DNA from: Archangium sp.
GTDB taxonomy: Bacteria; Myxococcota; Myxococcia; Myxococcales; Myxococcaceae
DNA length: 8,544 nt
Direction: 5' to 3'
Assembly (NCBI GenBank): GCA_016793585.1
Contig: JAEUJR010000805.1
Span: 1 to 8,544 of the forward strand
Position numbers and translations under genes: made by a program. Shown piece by piece: positions 1 to 6,382 of the stretch. Positions within the stretch are counted from its first letter, which is position 1; every line of letters begins with the position of its first letter. The notes beneath the pieces are model-generated. The model ran no database searches, had not been told where the DNA came from, and saw nothing but the letters and a program-made list of their open reading frames with translations.

Positions 1-61
1 GGCACACGTTGTCGTCTTGCGAGGGCCCCGCCCTTCCACCATTGTTCCGCCCGTCTCATTC

Positions 62-2326
62 ATGGCGTCGAAACGCTTCGGCAAGTACGAGCTCGTCCGT
101 TCCCTCGGCCATGGCGGTATGGCCGAGGCGTGGCTGGCGCATGCCAAAGGCGCGGCTGGCGTCGTCAAACCCGTCGTCATCAAGAAGGTGCTGCCCGAGC
201 TCGCCGCGCAGACCGAGCTCGTCGAAGCGTTCATCGCCGAGGCGCGCATCTCGACGACGCTCTCGCACGGCAACATCGCGCAGGTCTTCGAGTTCGGTGA
301 GGTGGCCGGCGAGTACTACCTCGCCATGGAGTGGGTGAACGGCAAGAGCCTCGCCCACGTGCTCTCGCGCGCCGACAAGAAGGGCTTCTGGCACCTGCCC
401 ATTCCCGTCGCGGCGTACATCGCGGCCGAGACGCTCAAAGGGCTGCACCACGCCCACACGAGAAAGGGCGCCGATGGCCGGCCACTGCACCTCGTGCACC
501 GCGACGTCACGCCCGACAACATTCTGGTGAGCTTCGAGGGCGAGGTGAAGGTCGCCGACTTCGGCATCGCGAAGGCCCGCCTCGCCGGCCGCAAAGAGAC
601 GCAGGTCGGTGTCGTGAAGGGCAAGTTCCTCTACTTCTCGCCCGAACAGGCGACCGGCAAACAAGTCGACGCGCGCACCGACGTCTATGCGGTCGGCGCG
701 TCGCTCTACCAGATGCTCACCGGGCAGCTCGCCTTCGAAGGCCCCTTCATGCAGGTGATGCCGAAGCTGGTGGCCGGCGACTATCAGCCGGTGCGCGAGC
801 TCAACCCCGACGTGCCCGAAGCGCTCGAGGCCATCGTCGACCGCGCGATGGCGAAAGAGCTGTCGACCCGCTACCGCTCGGCGCAGCAGATGCTCGAGGC
901 GCTCACGACGTTCCTCTCGGAGAACGCGCCCAGCTTCTCGGCCGAGCGGCTCAAGTTGCTGCTCGACGACCTCTACGAGGCCGAACACGAAGCCGACGGG
1001 GAAGGCCGGCTGCTCGACGAGAGCGAGCGCGACCAGCTCGCGGCCTGGAAGCCGACGACGAAGAAGCCGAAGAAGAAGGCCCCCAGCTCCCCCGACGTGA
1101 CGCAGGCCGAGCTGCAACCGGTCCCCGACCGCCCTGCGAAGAGCGGCGCGAACGCGCTGCGCCTGGCGGCCATCGGCGTCGTCACGCTCGTGCTGCTCGC
1201 GGCCGTCGGCGTCACGGTGAAGCTGCTCAACACCGACCCACCGCCCCCGCCGCCCGACGGAGCGCTCACCATCAAGCTGCCTCCGCCGCCGAAGCTGCCG
1301 GGCCGCGCGATGCCCGAAGAGCCCAGGCCCGTCGCCGCGCCCCCCGAGGAGCCGAAGACCCAGCCCGTCGCCGACGACACGCACCGCACGCTCAAGCTCA
1401 TGGCCGACACGCACGTCGTGTCTCGCCGGCCCGCGCGCACGCAGTGGAAGGCGCTCGAAGACGACGGCACCTGGCGGATCTCGCTCATCGAACCTGCGCC
1501 CATGCTCGCCAACGTGCAGCTCGAGTTCGAAGACGCGAGCGGCAAGCAGCTCGTGCCCATCACGAATGGAGAGACGCTGCAGGTGAAGGGCAAACGCAGC
1601 GTGGGCGTCATCTGCGAACCCGGCGCGCGCGTCGAAGGCGAGCAGACCGCGGTGCTGCTGCTGAACCACAACGGCTCCAACCAGCGCCTGCGCATCGACC
1701 CCCGCCAGTGTGCCGACTTCGAGCAGGCCAAGCGCATCGAGCTCGACCACGAGAAGACCTACCAGCTCAGCGTGCCCGGCGACGCGAACGTGCAGCTCGG
1801 TGACGACGTGCCGCTCGTGGTGTCGTGGCGCGTGCGGCTCAAAGACGGTGCATTTTCGGCCGGGTCGCTCAAGCCCGGCGGCATGACGCCCCTCTCGGGC
1901 GCGGTCTTTCTCGAGCTGGGCTTTCTCGATCAGTCGGTCAGCGACAACTCGGGCACGGTCGAGCTCAAGCTCGACGTCGCCACCGTCGACGCCACCGCGA
2001 ACGCACCTGGGAGCGTGGCGCGGGTCGGCAAAGAGAAGCTCGGGCCGGTCATGTCGTACACCGAGTCGCTGGCCCTGCCCCTCGTGCAGCGCTGCCGCTC
2101 ACTCATGCAGAACGGCCGCTTTCCAGAGGTGCTCGGTGCGGTGGCGCCCTGCTTCAAGGAGCCCAAGGTGGTGCCCGAGTGCTACCGGCTCGAAGGCGAG
2201 GCATACGTGCGGCTCGACCAGCGAGAGCGCGCGCTCGTCAGCTACCGCCGCTTCCTCGAGGTCGCTGGAGACGACCACCCGTCGCGTCGTACCGTGAACG
2301 AGTACGTCAACGCGCGGGAGCAGTGA
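62..2326 (+). CDS. Transmembrane Ser/Thr protein kinase with large C-terminal extracytoplasmic region and TPR-like tail
   Basis: A Hanks-type Ser/Thr kinase that should phosphorylate protein targets from the cytoplasmic face of the inner membrane. Seen in the 754-aa product: glycine-rich loop LGHGGMAEAW (about 15-24), ATP-binding Lys41 in VVIKK, helix-C Glu60, catalytic loop HRDVTPDN (Asp148), metal-binding DFG (Asp166) and a GKFLYFSPEQ segment, so all core catalytic residues are present. A Lys/Pro-rich linker follows the kinase fold. One hydrophobic helix lies at about 366-386, then a proline-rich stretch with PPPPPP. About 280 mostly unrecognised, probably beta-rich residues follow, and a TPR-like helical repeat ends the protein (about 670-750). 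The ATG at 62 is chosen because kinase homology begins a few residues later. An in-frame TTG at 17 would add 15 unconserved residues. No clear Shine-Dalgarno sequence precedes either. The stop overlaps the pabA start by 4 bases. The ligand of the outer domain and the substrates are unknown. Confidence 0.93.
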   Translation: MASKRFGKYELVRSLGHGGMAEAWLAHAKGAAGVVKPVVIKKVLPELAAQTELVEAFIAEARISTTLSHGNIAQVFEFGEVAGEYYLAMEWVNGKSLAHVLSRADKKGFWHLPIPVAAYIAAETLKGLHHAHTRKGADGRPLHLVHRDVTPDNILVSFEGEVKVADFGIAKARLAGRKETQVGVVKGKFLYFSPEQATGKQVDARTDVYAVGASLYQMLTGQLAFEGPFMQVMPKLVAGDYQPVRELNPDVPEALEAIVDRAMAKELSTRYRSAQQMLEALTTFLSENAPSFSAERLKLLLDDLYEAEHEADGEGRLLDESERDQLAAWKPTTKKPKKKAPSSPDVTQAELQPVPDRPAKSGANALRLAAIGVVTLVLLAAVGVTVKLLNTDPPPPPPDGALTIKLPPPPKLPGRAMPEEPRPVAAPPEEPKTQPVADDTHRTLKLMADTHVVSRRPARTQWKALEDDGTWRISLIEPAPMLANVQLEFEDASGKQLVPITNGETLQVKGKRSVGVICEPGARVEGEQTAVLLLNHNGSNQRLRIDPRQCADFEQAKRIELDHEKTYQLSVPGDANVQLGDDVPLVVSWRVRLKDGAFSAGSLKPGGMTPLSGAVFLELGFLDQSVSDNSGTVELKLDVATVDATANAPGSVARVGKEKLGPVMSYTESLALPLVQRCRSLMQNGRFPEVLGAVAPCFKEPKVVPECYRLEGEAYVRLDQRERALVSYRRFLEVAGDDHPSRRTVNEYVNAREQ

Positions 2327-2862
2327 CGGTGCACGTCGTCTTCGTCGAGAACGACGACTCCTTCAGCTTCAACGTCGTCGACCTGCTGCCCGAGGGCGTC
2401 GAGGTCGTGCGTGGGCCACGGCCGCCGCTGGGGAACGCAGACGTCGTCGTCATCGGGCCGGGCCCGACCGATCCCCACCGCGCCGGTCTGGTCGACCTGG
2501 TGAAGCAGCTCGTCGCCGCCGAGACGCCCGTGCTGGGCATCTGCCTCGGGCACCAGGCGCTCGGGCTCGCGTTCGGCGCCACGCTCGTTCGCTCGACGCC
2601 TGCGCACGGCAAGGTGGCGACGATGCAGGTGCGCGGCTCGCGGTTCTTGCCGAGCGGCCGCCACGAGGTGATGCGGTACCACTCGTTGTCGCTGACGAAC
2701 CTGCCCTCGCCGTTGCGGGTCGTCGGCCAACTCGACGATGGAACGGTGATGGCGCTCGAGCACGAGACCGCGCCGTTTCTCGGGCTGCAGTTTCACCCTG
2801 ACTCGTACGCGACGCCCCGCGGCAGGGAGTTCGTCGACGCGTTCTTCCGGAGCCTGCCGTGA
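2323..2862 (+). CDS. pabA: Glutamine amidotransferase subunit of aminodeoxychorismate synthase (PabA/TrpG family)
   Basis: A class I glutamine amidotransferase that hydrolyses glutamine and passes ammonia to PabB to make 4-amino-4-deoxychorismate for folate. The 179-aa product is slightly shorter than the usual 190 or so. Seen: opening strand VVFVENDDSFSFNVV (the ENDDSF block equals the family's DNYDSF), GPGPTDPHRAG, nucleophile Cys74 in LGICLGHQALG, PAHGK, and His158 in LQFHPDSYATPRG. The third triad residue is normally Glu in HPES, but here it is Asp160 (codon GAC). The start is GTG 2323, which overlaps the kinase stop as GTGA. A GTG at 2329 is an alternative: the upstream GGGAG (2316-2320) is only 2 bases from 2323 but 8 from 2329. 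Pab rather than Trp is inferred from the adjacent subunit, which carries the PabB-type lysine. TrpG-type sharing with tryptophan synthesis cannot be excluded, since no trp genes are in view. Confidence 0.92.
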   Translation: MTVHVVFVENDDSFSFNVVDLLPEGVEVVRGPRPPLGNADVVVIGPGPTDPHRAGLVDLVKQLVAAETPVLGICLGHQALGLAFGATLVRSTPAHGKVATMQVRGSRFLPSGRHEVMRYHSLSLTNLPSPLRVVGQLDDGTVMALEHETAPFLGLQFHPDSYATPRGREFVDAFFRSLP

Positions 2863-3836
2863 CGCTCGCCGAGCTCGAGCGCACGCCTGCGTTCGCGGTG
2901 CTGGGGCCCGGCTTCTTCGACGACGGGCGGTGGCGGCTGTTTCTGCCCGATGACGCGGGCCCTCACGCGCTGTGGCTCGCGGCGTTCGACGAGCGGCCGC
3001 GGGCCCACCGGGGAGCGTTCACGCCTTTCACGCCCGACTGGCACGGTGTCGGCGCGCTCGACGTCACGCTGCACGACGAGGGCTTCGAGACGAACGTCAC
3101 GCGCATTCGAGAGCGCATCGCGGCCGGTGACGTCTACCAGGTGAACCTCACCATTCGCGCGACCGTGCGACACGCCAGCGGCAGCGCCCTGCTCTCCAAG
3201 CTGTGCGCCAACGCCGTGCCCCGCTTCGCCGCCTGGGTGCGGCTGCCCGGCGTCGGGGAGTTCGTCTCGGCCAGCCCCGAGCTGCTGGTCGAGACGCGAG
3301 CGAAGTGGGTTCACGCCGAGCCGATGAAGGGCACCGCGGCGCCCGGGCAACGGGAGCTGCTCGAGGCGAGCGCGAAGGATCGAGCCGAGCTCGCGATGAT
3401 CACCGACCTGACCCGAAACGACCTGCAGCAGCTGTGCGTGCGCGGCTCGGTGCGCGTGACGGCGGCGCGGCGCTTCATCGAGCTGCCCTACGTGCTGCAG
3501 GCCGTGAGCGACGTCGAGGGGGTGCTCCGCGACGACCGTTCGCTCGGCGACGTCTTGTCCCTCATGCACCCCGGCGGCTCGGTGACTGGTGCGCCCAGGC
3601 CTGCGGCGCTCTCGGTGATTCACGAGCTCGAGCCGACGTCTCGACGGTTCTACTGCGGCACGCTCGGCGTCGAGACGAACGAGGGCCTGCGCGCGGCGCT
3701 GCTCATTCGCACCGCGACGAAGCTGGCGCCCGACTCGTGGGAATTCGGCGTCGGCAGCGGCATCACGTGGGACTCCGACCCGGCCGCTGAGCTCGAAGAG
3801 GTTCGCCTGAAGCTCGGAGCGCTTCGCGGCGCGTGA
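2859..3836 (+). CDS. pabB: Aminodeoxychorismate synthase component I, short form (chorismate-binding enzyme)
   Basis: It converts chorismate plus ammonia from PabA into 4-amino-4-deoxychorismate in the cytoplasm, the first step to p-aminobenzoate. The 325-aa product carries the chorismate-binding signature blocks in order: RIRERIAAGDVYQVNLT, SPELLVE, AEPMKGTAAPG, KDRAELAMITDLTRNDLQQLC, ELPYVLQAVSDVEG, HPGGSVTGAPRPAAL, ELEPTSRRFYCGTLG and GITWDSDPAAELEEV. Lys157 in PMKGT matches the PIKGT lysine that marks PabB; anthranilate synthase TrpE normally has Ala there. The usual GAPK is GAPR here. Compared with about 450 aa in E. coli PabB, most of the N-terminal subdomain is missing and only about 85 residues precede the first block, as in other short PabB proteins. 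The GTG 2859 start overlaps the pabA stop (GTGA), and GGAG at 2849-2852 lies 6 bases upstream, so the pair is very probably translationally coupled and forms a heterodimer. Confidence 0.94.
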   Translation: MTLAELERTPAFAVLGPGFFDDGRWRLFLPDDAGPHALWLAAFDERPRAHRGAFTPFTPDWHGVGALDVTLHDEGFETNVTRIRERIAAGDVYQVNLTIRATVRHASGSALLSKLCANAVPRFAAWVRLPGVGEFVSASPELLVETRAKWVHAEPMKGTAAPGQRELLEASAKDRAELAMITDLTRNDLQQLCVRGSVRVTAARRFIELPYVLQAVSDVEGVLRDDRSLGDVLSLMHPGGSVTGAPRPAALSVIHELEPTSRRFYCGTLGVETNEGLRAALLIRTATKLAPDSWEFGVGSGITWDSDPAAELEEVRLKLGALRGA

Positions 3837-3869
3837 CTCCAGCGGGCTGGTGCTGCCAACCTGCCGCGC

Positions 3870-4865
3870 ATGGGCGTTCACGGAGCCGTCTGTCAGCTGT
3901 GCGGCCTTCCCACCCAGCACGATCACTACGTGCCCACGGCGAGCGGCATGCTGAAGATCTACCGCGGCAGCGCCGAGCACGGAGGGCACACCTGGGAAGC
4001 CGACGAGCGGCCATTCGTCTTCGGGCCGTCGCACGCGTGGCTGAGTGATGCGATCGGGCTCTCGCGCGAGCCCGAGTGCAGGCTCTTTCGGGGCACCGTC
4101 GAAGACGGCGGGTTGCAGGACACGGCGAGCGGCGAGAACCTCTTCGTCTGGGACGGCGACGACGAAGCGCTCGTCTACCACCACCGCTGCTGGGAGCTGA
4201 TGGGCAGCCCCACCACCCTCGACGGCGCGCTGCGAGGCCACGGCACGCCCGAGTGGAGCCTCGTCGCGCTGTACCACGAGCAGCTGTTCGAGTTCTGGGA
4301 GCTGGCAGACGACGGCAAGGCGTGGATGCTGGAGGATCCCTCGACGAACGAGCGCAGCAAGGCGCGCCTCACCTCGTTGATCGATCGCCTGCGAAGCATC
4401 GGTCCGCACGAGCGTGACCCCGAGAGCCTCGCCGAGATCGTCGCGATGGATCGTGACTGGTACGCGGTGGCGGCGCGCAACGACGATCGCTCCCGGCGAC
4501 ACGTGGTGCACTACCGCACGGCCCCGCGTCGAGACACCGACCGCTCGGCCTACCCCCACCTCGTCTGCGTGTTGAAGGCGTACGCCGGCGACGGGCTCGC
4601 GACGGGTGAGCGCTTCTCGCAGCTCGAGGCGTTCTTCATGGCGATGAAGGCCGCGGTCGAACGCGACGGGCTCGGCGTCATGGTGCTCGCCGCCATCGGA
4701 GAAGGACAAGCCCAGTACCTCGCCTACGTGCGTGACGTGACAGAGGCCCACGCGCGCATCGACGCGGTGCCAGGGATCAACGTGCCCGCCCCCGCCGAGT
4801 ACGACGACGAAGACGACCCGAGCTGGCGCGTGCTGTTCGAAGAGATGGGGTTGCCGCGACGATGA
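3870..4865 (+). CDS. Protein of unknown function: N-terminal putative zinc-binding region plus DUF695-like C-terminal half
   Basis: I cannot name a function. The 331-aa product seems to have two parts. The N-terminal part has CQLCGLP (Cys8, Cys11), nearby His17 and His19, and later YHHRCWELMG (His104, His105, Cys107), a spacing that could bind one zinc ion; that is inference. The C-terminal part, from about Trp197 to residue 315 (DWYAVAARNDD, YPHLVCVLKAY, DGLATGERFSQLEAFF, then a YLAYVRDV strand), resembles the DUF695 family in motif order. That family has no established enzymatic role. The tail after it is acidic. No signal peptide or membrane helix is visible, so it should be cytosolic. It starts 33 bases after pabB with no obvious Shine-Dalgarno site, and its stop overlaps the next start as ATGA. 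Its position between pabB and the PabC-like gene suggests co-expression, not necessarily a role in folate synthesis. Confidence 0.85.
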   Translation: MGVHGAVCQLCGLPTQHDHYVPTASGMLKIYRGSAEHGGHTWEADERPFVFGPSHAWLSDAIGLSREPECRLFRGTVEDGGLQDTASGENLFVWDGDDEALVYHHRCWELMGSPTTLDGALRGHGTPEWSLVALYHEQLFEFWELADDGKAWMLEDPSTNERSKARLTSLIDRLRSIGPHERDPESLAEIVAMDRDWYAVAARNDDRSRRHVVHYRTAPRRDTDRSAYPHLVCVLKAYAGDGLATGERFSQLEAFFMAMKAAVERDGLGVMVLAAIGEGQAQYLAYVRDVTEAHARIDAVPGINVPAPAEYDDEDDPSWRVLFEEMGLPRR

Positions 4866-5464
4866 ACGGGTACACGGTGCTCCGGGTGACGGAGCAGTTC
4901 ACGATTCCGCTGCTGCAGCGTCACGCGCAGCGGCTGGGAGGCGAGGCGCTGGGCGCGCTCCGGCACTTCATCAGCTTCGTGGTGGCGCCCGGTGTGTATC
5001 GCGTGACGTGGGACGGCCGGCAGCTGTCGACGCTCGAGTTGCCTGGCTCGCGCTTGCTCGAAGGAATGACGACGCGGGCGCTGACGTCTCCGTTCGCGTC
5101 GGTGGCCGGCCGGTTCCCGAAGCAGGGCTCGCCGTCGCCGTACGACGCCGTACGCATGAATGGTGTCTCGACGCTGTTGACGGACGCGAGCGGCACCGAG
5201 GTGTTCGAGGCGTGTTCGGCGGCCGTCGTCGCGTGGAACGGCTCGGCGCTGGTGCTGCCTCCCGAAAACCGGCCGGCGGTGGCCTCGCTGGCAGAAGCCG
5301 CGATCGCAACCCACGAGCAGGTGGTGCGGGCTCCGATTCGCCTCGCCGAGTCATGGCCCCTGCTGCTGGTGAACGCCGTGACCACCTGTGTGCCGAAGGG
5401 CTCGTCGTTTCCTTCGACGATTCGTGAGCGCCTCGCCGCCCTGCTCGTGAAGGAGGATGCGTGA
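4862..5464 (+). CDS. Shortened class IV PLP-dependent enzyme, probable aminodeoxychorismate lyase (PabC-like)
   Basis: Probably the lyase that splits 4-amino-4-deoxychorismate into p-aminobenzoate and pyruvate using pyridoxal phosphate, completing the step begun by the upstream pabA/pabB products. The match is weak but ordered along the 200-aa product. NGYTVLRV and RHAQRLGGEAL fit the family's DGxFxTxRV and HxxRL blocks, and LEGMTTRALTSP fits the NEGITLALSP region of E. coli PabC. Lys87 sits where the PLP lysine is expected. LLTDASGTEVFEACSAAVV (Glu116) matches the LDxxGxVxExxxxNxF block, followed by LPPENRP and LLVNAVTTCVP (Asn171). E. coli PabC has about 269 aa; here the first strand (about 20 residues) and part of the middle are absent. 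The start is ATG 4862, overlapping the previous stop. No ATG, GTG or TTG lies upstream in frame before the stop at 4733. It could instead be another class IV aminotransferase-fold protein, or inactive. Confidence 0.7.
   Translation: MNGYTVLRVTEQFTIPLLQRHAQRLGGEALGALRHFISFVVAPGVYRVTWDGRQLSTLELPGSRLLEGMTTRALTSPFASVAGRFPKQGSPSPYDAVRMNGVSTLLTDASGTEVFEACSAAVVAWNGSALVLPPENRPAVASLAEAAIATHEQVVRAPIRLAESWPLLLVNAVTTCVPKGSSFPSTIRERLAALLVKEDA
5450..5456 (+). promoter_or_regulatory. Strong Shine-Dalgarno site for the homocysteine methyltransferase gene
   Basis: AAGGAGG lies within the last codons of the PabC-like gene, 4 bases before GTG 5461. It is the best ribosome-binding match in the window. It supports the GTG start even though an out-of-frame ATG at 5457 sits between the two. 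Confidence 0.75.
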
Positions 5465-6369
5465 AGAACCCGTTCGCGCCGATTCTGGCCCGACAGCGTG
5501 CGGTGCTGTTCGACGGAGCGCTGGCTACCGAGCTCGAGCGCCGTGGCGCCAACCTGTCGAGTCACCTCTGGTCCGCGAAGCTGATCGCCGACGAGCCCGA
5601 GCGCATCATCGACGTGCACCTGAGCCACCTGCGCGCGGGCGCCGACGTCATCTCTTCTGCGTCGTACCAGGCCAGCCGGCTGGGCTTCGCGAAGGTGGGC
5701 ATCTCGGCGGCCGACGCCGATGCGCGGCTGACGAAGGCGGTGGTGCTCGCCCATGACGCCGTTCGCCGGCACACCACGCGCGCACTCGTCGCTGCGTCGT
5801 TGGGGCCATACGGCGCGGTGCTGGCCGATGGCAGCGAGTTCACCGGCGACTACCCGATGACGGTGCAGCAGCTGATCGAGTTCCACCGGCCGCGCGTGGC
5901 GGCGGCGCTCAAGGGCGTGCCCGACTTGATCCTCTTCGAGACGTTGCCGTCGATGGCCGAGTGCGAGGCCGTGGCGGCACTCGCGACCGAGTTCAGTCAG
6001 GTGCCGTTCATGGCGAGCTTCTCGGCGAAGGGCAGCACGCTCTCGCACGGAGAGTCGTTCGCCTCGGCCGTGACGATGCTCGAAGCGGTGGAGAACGTCA
6101 TCGCCGTGGGCCTCAACTGCACCTCTCCCGACCTCATCGAGCCGATTTTGCGCACGGTGACGCCGAAGCGCGTCTTGCTGGCCGCGTCACCGAACGCCGG
6201 CGAGACGTGGGACGCGAAGAGCCGCACGTGGGTCGGCAGTCCCCTCCGTGGCACCGAGTTCGCGGTGTTCGTGCACGCCTACCTGCGCGCCGGCGCAAAG
6301 GTGGTCGGAGGCTGCTGCAGAACGCGCCCGGGCGACATCGCCGCCGCCCGCGTCGTCATCGAGCGGTAG
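5461..6369 (+). CDS. mmuM: Homocysteine S-methyltransferase (MmuM family)
   Basis: A zinc-dependent cytosolic enzyme that transfers a methyl group to homocysteine to give methionine; relatives use S-methylmethionine or S-adenosylmethionine as donor rather than folate. The 302-aa product is close to the E. coli length (310). Seen: LFDGALATELERRGANL, HLWSAKLI, VISSASYQASRLGF, AASLGPYGAVLADGSEFTGDY, LILFETLPSMAE, AVGLNCTSP with Cys220, and VVGGCCRTRPGDI with Cys285 and Cys286. The three cysteines are the family's zinc ligands, so the active site looks intact. The start is GTG 5461, overlapping the previous stop as GTGA, with AAGGAGG just upstream. Its place after p-aminobenzoate genes joins folate and methionine supply on one probable transcript. 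The methyl donor cannot be read from sequence. The stand-alone barrel lacks the folate- and cobalamin-binding modules of MetH, so full-length MetH is excluded. Confidence 0.95.
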   Translation: MKNPFAPILARQRAVLFDGALATELERRGANLSSHLWSAKLIADEPERIIDVHLSHLRAGADVISSASYQASRLGFAKVGISAADADARLTKAVVLAHDAVRRHTTRALVAASLGPYGAVLADGSEFTGDYPMTVQQLIEFHRPRVAAALKGVPDLILFETLPSMAECEAVAALATEFSQVPFMASFSAKGSTLSHGESFASAVTMLEAVENVIAVGLNCTSPDLIEPILRTVTPKRVLLAASPNAGETWDAKSRTWVGSPLRGTEFAVFVHAYLRAGAKVVGGCCRTRPGDIAAARVVIER

Positions 6370-6373
6370 TCTT

Positions 6374-6378
6374 GGAGG
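6374..6378 (+). promoter_or_regulatory. Shine-Dalgarno site that sets the start of the PEGA/TPR gene
   Basis: GGAGG sits in the 13-base gap after mmuM, 4 bases before GTG 6383 and 7 before the in-frame TTG 6386. It favours a start here over in-frame codons upstream inside mmuM, such as GTG 6248, which would add 45 residues encoded within mmuM. Confidence 0.65.
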
Positions 6379-6382
6379 CTCC

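Noticed and set aside
1..61. A promoter for the cluster in the leading bases.
   Set aside because: The segment is short and no convincing -35/-10 pair with suitable spacing is visible; it may even belong to the upstream gene or its end.
56..1750. A 564-codon open frame on the minus strand opposite the kinase gene.
   Set aside because: It is a by-product of G/C third-position bias: the encoded sequence is low-complexity Arg/Ala/Gly/Leu/Val-rich with no recognisable motif, while the opposite strand encodes a complete kinase.
2329..2331. Alternative GTG start for pabA with better Shine-Dalgarno spacing.
   Set aside because: Not excluded, but the GTGA overlap at 2323 follows the pattern of three other junctions in this cluster and changes the protein by only two residues.
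3234..3830. Possibility that the chorismate-binding enzyme is anthranilate synthase (trpE) or isochorismate/salicylate synthase.
   Set aside because: The PMKGT lysine is the PabB mark where TrpE has Ala, no trp genes are nearby, and a PabC-like gene lies downstream.
2793..4751. A 652-codon open frame on the minus strand across pabB and the DUF695-like gene.
   Set aside because: Its composition is Arg/Ala/Val-rich with no family motifs, and it spans two well-supported plus-strand genes and their junction. Not a credible gene.
4921..6048. A 375-codon minus-strand open frame across the PabC-like gene and mmuM.
   Set aside because: Same compositional artefact; the plus strand carries conserved MmuM motifs in the same region.
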